Source: Lineus longissimus
Lineage: Eukaryota > Nemertea > Pilidiophora > Heteronemertea > Lineidae
Reading direction: 5' to 3'
Assembly (NCBI RefSeq): GCF_910592395.1
Contig: NC_088312.1
Coordinates: forward strand, 9,858,001-9,922,000
Length of the DNA: 64,000 bases
Below the pieces are notes generated by a model. That model was not told where the DNA came from. It worked only from the letters and a program-made list of their open reading frames with translations, and searched no databases. Position 1 is the stretch's first letter, and every line of letters begins with the position of its first letter. The translations under genes were made by a program, and so were the position numbers. Positions 11,924-23,389 of the stretch are shown piece after piece.

Positions 11924-14566
11924 CAGTAGCTCCACCTACTGGGTAGGAGGGGGGAGATATGTTACACTAGAACGCAGCTGAACGTCTATTTCGGATAGGT
12001 CAGCTTCAGTCAAGCTGTGACATTGGTGAGAAATCCCCATTGGGTGATGTTTTGCCTTTGTCACTTGACTGGAAAAGAGCTACCAGCCTACTAGTCTTAG
12101 GAGAATGTGCATCCTTTGCTGTTATGTGCACTGGTTCATCTTGGAGAGGTACCTATTATCTTATTTCTCTCCAGAATGACATTCGGCAAGGCATGCACGA
12201 GGAAAATAGGATGTTTTTTTTATGAAGATGTACAAACGACGCTATTTTTTAAGGCAATTTTATGACTATTCATGAAGCCTTCCTACTTGTTGTTACCACA
12301 AGCAATAGGGTATTCGTACCAAATATCATGGTTTTGTGTTAAGGTTTTTTAAATCAATAGGCTCATGTTTGAAAGTTTTTTTTAAATGAAAAAAAAACAC
12401 AAGAAAATCCAATTTTTCAGGCTGCGGTTTTATCGACTGTAAATAGTGTACAGAACTGCTAATTGGGGCTCCCTCATTGAACCCAGTTATCGGCAATATT
12501 TTTAGTTGATGTGATGAGAACCTTTCCTTTGCTGACATGCTCGACATTGCAGGTCAATCCGTGTTGTATAGGGCTGTTTAAAATGTTGATTCCTTGGTCA
12601 CATTTTCATTGGAACTAATATTCTCAAAGGTGGGTCGTGCAAAGCAGACTTCAATGGTTTCAGTATTTTTCTGCGATAAGAATGATTTGCATTCAGAAGT
12701 GAGAGCAGCACTTCTTGGAAACGCTGAGAGTCTCCACGGATGTATGCAGAGTAAAAAATCAACTGCCAGTGTTTTTTGAGTGGAAAGGTTTGTATTTACC
12801 TTACTTCACAATAGATGTCAATACATTTCTGGTTCTGTTTCCCGCCCCATGGTGGCAGCAGTGTTGAAGAGTCCCTCCCTGAGAGTTTTCTGTTGTCTGC
12901 TTATGCACACGGCTCTTGGCTGCTTTTTACAAAGATATCTGCTCACTTCTGTGTTTAACTTTAGAAGTTTACCAACAAGAAGAGATTGTGTTGGCAGTAA
13001 TTTCATTGTTTGTAATAGAAAACATCACACACGACGTGAAAATTATTCTTACGGGAAAAACAGATCTTCCCTTTGGCACAGCTTTTATCTTTTGTTATAC
13101 CTCAGTCTTGAGCATGCCCACTCTCAGGTTAGATTATCCATGACGATATCTTCTTATAATCTTGTGGAGTCAAGTTTGGTTCTGAAATGTTTTAGGTTGG
13201 TCTATCGTATCAAGCAATGGAGTAAAGACTGGCAGACTTGCCCAGATTCGAATTCTGTCGTTGGTTGTCTGTTTATTATTAGGGCATTAAAGTGTGTAGC
13301 TTCTGAAATGGTGACCAAAAAACCTAACAGATTAAAAAGATGTTGCTTAATTGTTGCTCCGAAACTAATGAATAGTATGAGCATTGGTTAGTTTAGTTGG
13401 GTTAATTGGAAAAGTTGTACATTCAAAACATTTACTGCCAAAACTTAATTTATTTACTGTACTGGTAGTTTATTAGATGGAGCTTTCAATATGATTTTAT
13501 CAAAAATGCTTCAGTATTAAGATCACAACATTAAAGTAGTTTGATATTTTGGAAAATCGTTCCTTGGTCAAATTTGTCCACTTGTTAGACAAAATCTGGC
13601 TTGAATTTGGAATGTAAAGTGAAATAATACCTGAAGCAGTGTTGCTTTTGTGTTTGCTATATGCCTGATAATGTAGGCAGAGAGTTGGTCTGGCTTTTCA
13701 TTCGAAGCGTTATTGTATTTTTGTCTGCAGATGATTTGAATTTTTTGTTTTTGCACAATGTTGTGTGTTCTATTGGCTGAGTAATATGTTGTCATTTTGG
13801 AGTTCATCACATTGTTGGTATGAATTCGAAAGGAAATACAAATTTTGAGTTGCATTCTGTTAATGATCAGTCAGTTGATGATAAATTGGTGTCTATCGCT
13901 GGACCTTTGATGATAGATGGTGACCTTATAGTACCATGTATCAAAAAAAGACTAAAATAATGTAAAACTATGGGGCTGTTGCAATAAGATTTGGGGAAAG
14001 GAAAACTAATCAGTCATCAAATACCTGTTGCTTTGTTTGGAGTCATTATAATTACTTGTATATGTAATCTATTTTGCCTTAATGGGCCCCTGTGAAATGG
14101 GGTTTATTTTGTGTTTGTTCAAGAATCTCACCTTCAGTTTTGTCTCAATTCTTCTGCTGAGTTATATGTGATTTATAGAGTTTTTACCCAAGTCACAGAG
14201 CCGTGGGTAATTACAGTTTTTGTCAAGAAAATGAGGATTCTGTAGTCTTACTAAAGAACTGTTGAGGTCTGCATGATAAGATCACTTGATTTAGCATGCG
14301 ACACTTTAGAAATAACATAATATGCTATACTGTCACGCAGTATCATAGACTAGAGAACACTTTTTGGCATATTTATGCGTGTTTGTTTTGAGTTGAGATG
14401 TCCAGTTTACTAATATGAGTTAGACTGCTAGATTGTGCCATCGCTTGAACTGTTAGTATTTGCATGTTTTATCAATGGAGGAGTAATTGAAGCACTGAGA
14501 CACAAAATGCCATTTGTCCAGAACTGTATACTTATGCTGAACTGGTTGATCACGTCAGTAGGACAA
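11924..14566. other. Probable long 3' UTR and intergenic DNA after ARHGAP1
   Basis: T-rich, low-complexity sequence follows the ARHGAP1 stop codon. A 203-codon open frame at 12780-13391 has no domain, no splice context and no family resemblance, and is taken as chance. No gene is supported. How far the ARHGAP1 transcript extends cannot be fixed: the clearest AATAAA nearby (about 14577) is part of a MITE end. Confidence 0.5.
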
Positions 14567-14686
14567 TGGGTGATATGAATAAAGACTAGCAAATGCTTTT
14601 ACTCTGGTTTTGTACAGGAAGGCCTAGTGTAAATGTACATGGAGATTTAGATAAAAGCATTTGCTAGTCTTTATTCATATCACCCA
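14567..14686. mobile_element. Hairpin MITE, 120 bp, with about 35-bp terminal inverted repeats
   Basis: The left arm TGGGTGATATGAATAAAGAC continues to AGCAAATGCTTTTA and is matched in reverse complement by the right arm ending at 14686. The centre contains TTTTGTACAGGAAGGCCT. A second copy, lacking its right arm, is at about 49329-49420 and shares arm and centre sequence, which shows this is a dispersed family. Confidence 0.8.
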
Positions 14687-14699
14687 ATGGTGCCCTGTT

Positions 14700-15060
14700 C
14701 GATAAAAGAGCATGGCGCGAGTATTAACATCATTTTAGTGCTTGACTGGGGAGGCTCCAGGGTATCTCAGATCCATGATTCAGTTGGACGGATCGATCGC
14801 CAAAGCCTTAGATCAGGATCTGCGATGTTCCTTGAGGTTCCTCGGTTCAAGTGCCAGACCCTTGGTGGTCTTTCCTTTGCAGTAGCTGCTCCAAAACTGT
14901 GGAACCAGCTGCCGCAAAATCTCCGTAACATTGATTCCCTCCAGACGTTGAAGTCCCTCCTAAAGGCCCACCTTTTTGCAGTTGCCTTTGGGGAAAAAAG
15001 AATACCCACTCGCTGAGTAAATTGGAGCGCTCTACAAATGCCAACATTGATTGATTTTGA
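14700..15060 (+). mobile_element. 5'-truncated non-LTR retrotransposon (LINE) 3' end
   Basis: The plus strand encodes the conserved C-terminal tail of a LINE reverse-transcriptase ORF, GLSFAVAAPKLWNQLPQNLR, then DSLQTLKSLLKAHLF. A short 3' tail follows (GAGCGCTCTACAAATGCCAA) ending in ATTGATTG-type repeats. This ending is typical of the CR1/L2/Rex1 group of non-LTR elements. Only the last part is present, as expected after truncated reverse transcription. A second, shorter copy is at 29891-30016. Confidence 0.8.
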
Positions 15061-17682
15061 AATCTCGGGTCCAAATGCTTCAATTTGTGCGAGCGATACA
15101 TGTAAATGAATATGCAATCTTATGGTAGCCGTCCACGTCCCTTGACAACTTCGGTTGAATCTTTCAGGCTGGAACATATTCTTGGATCACAAGTTGAGGT
15201 TACTCTATATATTCAGGATAATTTCACCGTGTCGGAATAATACTGGTGAGACTCGACACAGGTGTGTATCCACTTTAGAAACCCATCCAGATGTTGTGTC
15301 TGTTGACATTGATGTTGTATTAACAGCCCATTTTAGCCCATGTACAGATGAAGATGTCCCTTGATCAAATTTGTTTTCAATGGAGGTATAATCTCATGTT
15401 TTAATTCACTGAATTTTAGTTCCTATATTTGAGAAATTGTTGAAATCTTGATTTGCTGACAAGGGATTTCAATGACAGAGAGTAGGGACGAAGGATTTTC
15501 ACTTTGCCAAATAAAATTTGTTCTTACTGTAGTTCAGTATCTAAAATGGGGCACTGATAGTATGTAGTTGGCTGCTACATGAATGGTTTCCTTCAATCTA
15601 GTCATGCGGTCCATGTAAGGGCTGTATCTTGGGTGCAGAGTTATGTTGTACGTTTTTCCATGTAAAAGATTTGTAGATACGCATACGCACTTTCACTGTT
15701 TTCTTTGCACTGTACATTGAAATCTCTACGATAAGGAACAATCATTTTATTTCTGCATTGGTGTGGAACATAACGGTGACACAAGCGCAGTGGTAATTCA
15801 CATTTTAAAATATACCAGCTTCATGCCACAACAGACTTGCCTGAGTCCTTTGGTCTGGTGAAGTTTCGAAGGGAGCTGAAAAGAGTGCCTTTGATCCCTT
15901 TAAAAGTATTTCGTCAAACAGCAAATCTATCTATTGCGACCCATATTAAAGCGGTATATTAATTTGAAATACCACTGTGATACATATAGCAAGGAAATGC
16001 CTGGGTACTCAGGATGGTTGTGGAATAGTACTTAAAGAGTTTTCAATTGTGTTTGAAAATGGATGACCTCTGTTTCGAGTATGCATTTCGTCATGTTCAT
16101 GAAGGACAACTAACCCAGGGACAGTTCAAAATCATAAATCTCATGAAAATGGGTATTGGACTTCCCCGCTGTGCCCTTCATGAACTGGTTTGTCTCGGTA
16201 CCGTCTTGGTCCATGAATGATGCCGAGTAGGGACTTACACTGATATCACAAAAGAGTTGATGTGATTCAAGTCGGACTAAAATGTCTGCTTAAAAGTGTA
16301 AGATACCCAGTATTTATTCAAAATATCAATAAACAGCAATTGTCGAAACACCTGAATTTCTTTATCACTTCTTTAAGTTACTCATAGAGAATTGGATAGA
16401 TAGATATTTGAGCAGTTTTGGGCTGAAATACCCTCAGTGGAGAAGATACCTTCATTAAAACCCTTGAGAAATTTCTATACCGTGACCAGACAAATTTCAT
16501 GACTGGCTTGTTATTAGCTCAATTCTCCATGGTCGGTGACATTATAAAATGGTTTGACCACAGGAATCCAATGGGAGTGCATTGGTTTAGGTTCGGAGTG
16601 TTTGGGATCATGATTATGGCTTACCTGTAACATTTCTTTGAGGAATCATGCTGTGATAAGAGCCAGCTTATACTGACTTCATGCAGGCTTTGACACTTTG
16701 GATGGGTGTTTAAACAATTTGGCAGACCAACATCTTCCCATATTATATACCTAGTGTTTGTTTTGATGGTTTAAAGGCCTGTGCTTATATTTGCCTTTCA
16801 CTTGAGGTAAATTGACCCGTGTCCTTTAAGGGCTTCAAATTCTTATGTAGAGCTCATAAAATACATGTACATGTATGCAGTTAGTCGAGAGAAAACCTAT
16901 TGGTAATTATCTCAGCGAACGAGTTCGGTAGTTAGTGGGAGGTTGGTAAGTCCAAAGTCAAGAAAGCGTGCTAACAACTTTTTACAAAACAAGATTTACT
17001 AGTCTAATTGGAGTTTACTTGGCTTATGAAAATAATAAACCCAAGAGTGATTCATGCGTTAATATGGTAGATTATTGTCCCAGATTAGTGATTGAATTTC
17101 TGTAAAATAAACTATGTACTTGGCCTTTGGGGCATAATATAGTTTCTACATGTACGGGAGGCTCGAAGTCTTCTTGTCTGTCATAAGCCATGGATTAACT
17201 ATGTTAAAGTATATGTGTCTCATTGGTCTTCAGTATAGGTTGTGACTATCTATCCTGTCCTCGGGGGTGATTGTCACGTATTAGGTGAACTATGCTTACA
17301 GTTGACATCTATTTGATTCAGCCAATGGATTGAAGGATACAAACAGAGTAATCCTGTCAAAGTCAGAAAGCCCTGCTGAGGAGTTGAAAAAAATAACAAT
17401 TACCTCGGATGAGTTCCGATTCCAGTGGGGGAAAGTGCAATAGAATTATTTCTTGGGATATAAAGCCGAATATTTGTGGTCTGTTAGGCTGTAAGATGTG
17501 AATCACTGTGTGATATAGCTACATATAATTGCCTCCCAGGATTCTAAATGTTTGCGTGATATGACCATGTTCTGTGGGACGTTTTGCCAAAGTGTTTACT
17601 TTATCAGCGGAAGAGGAAAATCCATGCATGGTTGAAGGTTTGAATTAAGAACAGTGTCTGAGTAGATACCTCTTATATTAGA
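15061..17682. other. Intergenic region, nothing recognised
   Basis: No coding region, RNA gene or clear repeat was seen. Open frames are short and without protein character. It may include the promoter and 5' UTR exons of the gene that starts coding at 17711. Confidence 0.4.
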
Positions 17683-17710
17683 AGTGACCACTGACACCAC
17701 TGCTTTCACC

Positions 17711-19338
17711 ATGAATGATGCCCAATCAGTTGCTACGTCGGATGTTGGTTCAGAGATCAGTTCTTTCAGCAGGTTAGTTGATAAGCCCTTCAGCCACCAT
17801 TTACCACATGAATGCCCTGCTACCCTTGTCATTGTTCAATCGTCCCCATCAAATTTCACACTCCATATAATTTTGAAAGTGACATCTTCCCAAGATGTGC
17901 ACCCCTTCAGGCTTGGAACAATGGTTCTGAACTTGCATACTCGAGTTGATACATAGTGTACATGAATGTCATTTCAAGGCCTTTGATTACCTCTGTCTCG
18001 GCACTGTACCAATAGACAGAACTGTACCTTTAGATCTACAACTCAGGCTCCCTGTTTCCAATAGGTTTCCAAAAATCCATCTGGCAAAGCCGAAGACTCC
18101 CAACATTTACTACCCTCCAGACTTCCCAGTGCAAATGAGGAAGGTTGTAATGACCCAGAGGGAATCAGGAAGCAAGGCACCTAAAGTCTCCAAGCCTCAA
18201 ACGATGTGGACAGTAGATGGGAATAAGAGTTTCAAGCTGCATGCTCAGGTCAATCGCCTGGATAGGAGGTCAGTACACTTACCTTCGTTACTGGCATGGA
18301 GAGACATTGTCACAACTCTACGACCTCTATGAGAACCATTTTCACAACCAGAGTCCTCAAAAACGTTTATTTCTGAAGACAATAAAACAAATCAGAATTG
18401 GTCTTGAGACAGTGCAAGCAGGCAAGAGACATTGTCACAACCAGACGATTTCTCATCTTTATACAGGGTGTTAAAAGCCTTTACTATTCGTTTTAACATT
18501 TCTCCCATTTTTCAGATCTCTCTACAACAATGACCCTAAGAAGCATGAGATCCCACCAGAGTACCTAAACCCAAGAAGGCGGAGATCAACCGTACCGTCT
18601 CTCCCGAAGATCCAACTTAACCCACACCAGCCGCACAATGAAGACACACCATCTCCAGGGCCCTTCAACAACCAGATTTTCATCCAGACAATGAACAAGC
18701 CAACCAAACTTGCGAAGGCTTTGAAACGAAAGGAAGATAAACGGGAAGTCTTTAATCAGACCCCGATCAGCGCAAGTATTGCAAACATCAGGGACAGGCG
18801 TGTTTCCGTCTTCGATATTCCTGCCCCATTCCAAGCCAAGAGGTGTAAGAAGGCAACAATGTTAGGGGATCATTATTGTGAGATCCTCGGACCGACCTCG
18901 TGTTCTTGTTGCATCGAGAAGACGAATAAGGACACAGCGGAGAAGATCCAGCGTGCGAATCTTGTCAAACCTCCACAAGTCACATCCAAGAGTCTTGTCG
19001 CTCCGTTTCTGTCTTTTGCGCTCACTAAGAACATGTTTGCTGAACGCCTGAGAACTGCAGAACAGGTGAAGTACGTTGAACAGTTACTAACGAAACGGTA
19101 CAACACGCCTAAATTCACACGACTGCAGAAACTGCGGCCAATTGTTAATGTTATGTCGCCAGAGGTGAGGTTTAATTACCTGAAGGACAACACAGACTCA
19201 TTTTCCTACGACAGTGTTGACGAATCTGTATTGGGTATGACTCCTCCGTTTCAAAGAAAAGGACAACACCGTAGGGACAGTCGGGTGTCTTTTGACTTCC
19301 ATCCTCCAACAGAGTATGTCTACGTACCATGGGATTAA
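17711..19338 (+). CDS. Unrecognised basic protein, 362 residues, three coding exons
   Basis: Exons 17711-17772, 18065-18268 and 18516-19338 join in phase through standard GT/AG sites and give 362 residues ending at TAA. The first ATG (17711) is the only one in frame after a possible acceptor near 17682. The long in-frame last exon (274 codons) and matched phases at both junctions support a real gene. The protein is basic and probably largely disordered at the N-terminus, has an RRRR patch near residue 109, a Cys cluster CSCCIEK in the middle, and no signal peptide or membrane segment. Residues 345-348 are RVSF, which fits the protein phosphatase 1 docking motif; that is inference from four residues. 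I do not recognise the family. The large tandem repeat begins about 120 bp downstream, so the 3' UTR may run into it. Confidence 0.75.
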
Positions 19339-19501
19339 CCTTTTTTCTAGAACGGATTACTGTGGCGACATCATCATATTGTCCACAGTGCTTTCATATG
19401 TGCCAATGTATAAATGTATATTATCATTCATTCAAAGTGAATTTGATATTCGTAACATAAGAGTGCGAAACAGGAGGACCAGTCCCGAGTCATCACAACC
19501 G

Positions 19502-20428
19502 CGGCGGGCAGAAAATGCATGCTGCATACCGTCTGCAGACTGGGGTTTTTCTCATGAGTCAATAGAATCTAAGGTCTGGAATTAGGGGACCATATCAGCA
19601 GTTGCTTTCAGCCAACTTCTGTATTAAAATTAAGATCTGGAATTAGGGGACCATCTCAACAGTTGCCATGTGATTTTCACACTAAAAAATAAGAGGCCAT
19701 TTCAGGTATATGCCAAACGGTAGAACAAAGATTATCTAGGCCGTTGTGCAAACAGGCTTTGCGATACACCACGAGTTGGGGTGTAGGCCTAAATTCCTTT
19801 AACTGTGAACCAAGTGCATCCACTGGCACGCTACATGTATGTGTGACTCGCACGGATTTAGCACGTAGGGCCTACATGATGCTAATCAGCTAGGATGTAT
19901 CTTGTGACCAGGACTGTAGTAATAAACATTTGCCTGAAAACATTTTTTATTTGGCCCAACAACACCTGTTTAGAATGTCAAAGAGGCCGGTATTTTCACT
20001 TAACATCAAGAGACAGAGGAGAACTGTCAAGGTGGGTGTTTGATATACAGTGGTTTTCTGTTCCCTGGGTTTCTTCATTCTGTTATCTTTAATTATATTT
20101 ACCCATGTCATTCAGCACTTTTTATCATGAAATGCTGCCTTTGAAACAAACCCAACCTTGCCGGCCAATCAACCAGGCGCACGAGGCACAACAGGCCGAT
20201 ACAATATACATGTTCTGTATTAAGTACGTCATCTGTCATGCACACCCAAAAAAATCTTCCTGCAAGATGATTCACAGGTAATTCAAATCTAAGAAAACAA
20301 ACTTTGAAAAAAAGTTGGCGCAAAGCAACTACTGATATGGTCCCCTAATTCCAAACCTTAGATTCTATTGACTCATGAGAAAACCCCCAGTCTGCAGACG
20401 GTATGCAGCATGCATTTTCTGCCCGCCG
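19502..20428. mobile_element. Mutator-like non-autonomous DNA transposon, 927 bp, nested in the minisatellite
   Basis: The ends are long terminal inverted repeats of about 115 bp, starting CGGCGGGCAGAAAATGCATG on the left and mirrored on the right (ending CATGCATTTTCTGCCCGCCG) with only a few mismatches. It is flanked on both sides by ATCACAACCG (19492-19501 and 20429-20438), a perfect 10-bp target duplication that is itself minisatellite sequence. Long inverted ends plus a 9-10 bp duplication fit the Mutator/MULE superfamily. A piece of the left end (TCTGGAATTAGGGGACCAT) recurs at about 19635-19653 as a subterminal repeat. No transposase is encoded. Confidence 0.85.
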
Positions 20429-21874
20429 ATCACAACCGATTGCGTGTAACAGGAGGTGTATCCCCAATCTCCTATACAACCGATGAATGGTGTAACATGT
20501 TCCCTGTCACAACTTGTTACCAGACAGCAGGAGGAATAATCCCAATTCTTTCCCCAAATGTGGTCTGCGTTGCAGGAGAAATAGTCCCACCCTTTTCACA
20601 ACCTACGGCTGGCTGTTGCAGGAGGATTGTTAATTCTGTCTTTTATAAGGTGTAGCTAGGACAGCTTGAGGAAGAGTCCCTCTGTCTTTCCCAATCTGTG
20701 ACATGAGTATCAGGAGTCCCCAGTCTTTCAGAATCGGTGACGTCTTTTCCGACAAGTCCCCCGTCATTCAAAACATGTGGTTCGTGTAGCGGTGAAACAA
20801 GAAGTATAGTCTCCGGTCTTTCGCAACCGATGGCTGGTGTAACAGGAGGAATAATCCCCTGTCTTTCCCAACGTGTGGTCTGTGTAGCAGGAGTAATCGT
20901 CTCCAGTCTCTCACAACCGATGTTTGGCGTAACAGGAGGAATAATTCCCTGTCTTTCCCATCGTGTGGTCTGTGTAGCAGGAGTAATCGTCTCCAGTCTT
21001 TCACAACCGATGGTTGGTGTAACAGGAGGAATAATCCCCTGTCTTTCCCAACGTGTGGTATGTGTAGCAGGAGTAATCGTCTCCACTCTCTCACAACCGA
21101 TGTTTGGTGTAACAGGAGGAATAATCCCCTGTCTTTCCCAACGTGTGGTCTGTGTAGAAGGAATGATCGTCTCGAGCCTTTCACAAGCGATGGCTGGTGT
21201 AGACGGAGGAATCATCCCCTGTCTTTCCCAACGTGTGGTCTGTGTAACAGGAGTAATCGTCCCCAGTCTTTCACAACCGATGGCTTGTGTAACAGGAGGA
21301 ATGATCCCTTGTCTTTCCCAACGCATGGTCTGTGTAGCAGGAGTAATCGTCCCCAGTCTTTCACAACCGATGGCTGGTGCAACAGGAGGAATAATCCCCT
21401 GTCTTTCCCAACGTGTGGTCTGTGTAGCAGGAGTAATCGTCTCCAGTCTTTCAAGACGGATGGCTGGTGTAACAGGAGCAATAATCCCCTGTCTTTCCCA
21501 ACGTGTGGTCTGTGTAGCAGGAGTAATCGTCTTCAGTCTTTCACAACTGATGGCTGGTGTAACAGGAGGCATAGTCCCCTTTCTTTTCCAAGTGAAGGTT
21601 TGTGTAGCAGGAGTAATCGTCCCCGTCTTTCACAAAGGATGGCTGGTGTTACAGGAGGAATAATCCCCTGTCTTTCCCAACGTGTGGCCTGTGTAGCAGT
21701 AGTAATCGTCTCCAGTTTTTCACAAAGGATGGCTGGTGTAACAGGAGGCATAGTACCCTGTCTTTTCCAACTGAAGGTCTGTGTAGCAGGAGTAATCGTC
21801 CCCAGTCTTTCACAACCGATGGCTGGTGTAACAGGAGGCATAGTCCCCTGTCTTTTCCAACTTAAGGTCTGTGT

Positions 21875-23389
21875 CACCAGCCATCGGTTGTGAAAGACTG
21901 GAGACGATTACTCCGGCTACACAGACCACACGTTGGGAAAGACAGGGGATTATTCCTAATATTACACCAGCCATCGGTTGTGAAAGACTAGAGACGACTA
22001 CTCCTACTACATAGACCTTAAGTTGGAAAAGACAGGGGACTATGCCTCCTGTTACCCCAGCCATCGGTTGTGAAAGACTGGAGACGCTTGCTCCTGCTAC
22101 ACAGACCACACGTTGGGAAAGACAGGGAATTATTCCTCCTGTTACACCAGCCATCGGTTGTAAAAGACTGGTGACGATTACTCCTGCTAAACAGACCACA
22201 CGTTGGGAAAGACAGGGGATTATTCCTCCTGTTACACCAGCCATCGCTTGTGAAAGACTGGAGACGATTACTCCTGCTACACAGACCTTAAGTTGGAAAA
22301 GACAGGGGATTTTTCCTCCTGTTACACCAGCTGTTGGTTGTGAGAGACGGGACAATTCTACTTACTACACAGACCACATGTTTTGAATGTCAGAGGACTT
22401 TTTCTCCTGGTAAACAGACCGTAAGTCTACCTCCTGTTACACCAGCCATCGGTTGTGAAAGACTTGGGACTGTTGGTCCTGCTACACAGACCACACGTTG
22501 GGAAAGACAGGGTATCATTCCTCCTTCTACCCGAGCCACAAGTTGTGAAAGACAGAGGACTTATTCAGCCATCGGTTGTGAAAGACTGGAGACGATTACT
22601 CCTGCTACACAGACCACACGTTGGGAAAGACAGGGGATTATTCCTAATATTACACCAGCCATCGGTTGTGAAAGACTAGAGACGACTACTCCTACTACAT
22701 AGACCTTAAGTTGGAAAAGACAGGGGACTATGCCTCCTGTTACCCCAGCCATCGGTTGTGAAAGACTTGAGACGCTTGCTCCTGCTACACAGACCACACG
22801 TTGGGAAAGACAGGGAATTATTCCTCCTGTTACACCAGCCATCGGTTGTAAAAGACTGGTGACGATTACTCCTGCTAAACAGACCACACGTTGGGAAAGA
22901 CAGGGGATTATTCCTCCTGTTACACCAGCCATCGCTTGTGAAAGACTGGAGACGATTACTCCTGCTACACAGACCACATTTTGGGAAAGACAGGGGATTA
23001 TTCCTCCTGTTACACCAGCCATCGCTTGTGAAAGACTGGAGACGATTACTCCTGCTACACAGACCTTAAGTTGGAAAAGACAGGGGATTTTTCCTCCTGT
23101 TACACCAGCTGTTGGTTGTGAGAGACGGGACAATTTTACTTACTACACAGACCACATGTTTTGAATGTCAGAGGACTTTTTCTCCTGGTAAACAGACCGC
23201 AAGTCTACCTCCTGTTACACCAGCCATCGGTTGTGAAAGACTTGGGACTGTTGGTCCTGCTACACAGACCACACGTTGGGAAAGACAGGGTATCATTCCT
23301 CCTTCTGCCCGAGCCACAAGTTGTGAGAGACAGAGGACTAATTCAGCCATCGGTTGTGAAAGACTGGTGACATTAAATTCTGCTACACG
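21875..23389. repeat. Inverted block inside the minisatellite, itself duplicated
   Basis: At about 21875 the units switch strand (CTGTGTCACCAGCCATCGG) and at about 23389 they switch back (CTGCTACACGAGGAATAATC). The block consists of two near-identical segments. The second is offset by 688 bp at its left end and by 778 bp at its right end, so it has gained exactly one extra 90-bp unit. Both contain the same irregular units (GTAAACAGACCG, CATGTTTTGAATGTCAGAGG), which shows they are copies of each other and not independent arrays. Confidence 0.85.

Noticed and set aside
12780-13391. 203-codon open frame after ARHGAP1
   Set aside because: No domain, no recognisable composition, no splice or promoter context; it lies in likely 3' UTR and is best explained by chance in a 64-kb window.
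14573-14590. AATAAA near 14577 as the ARHGAP1 poly(A) signal
   Set aside because: The same AATAAAGACTAGC occurs in the MITE end at 49336, so it is transposon sequence; use as a signal is possible but not supported.
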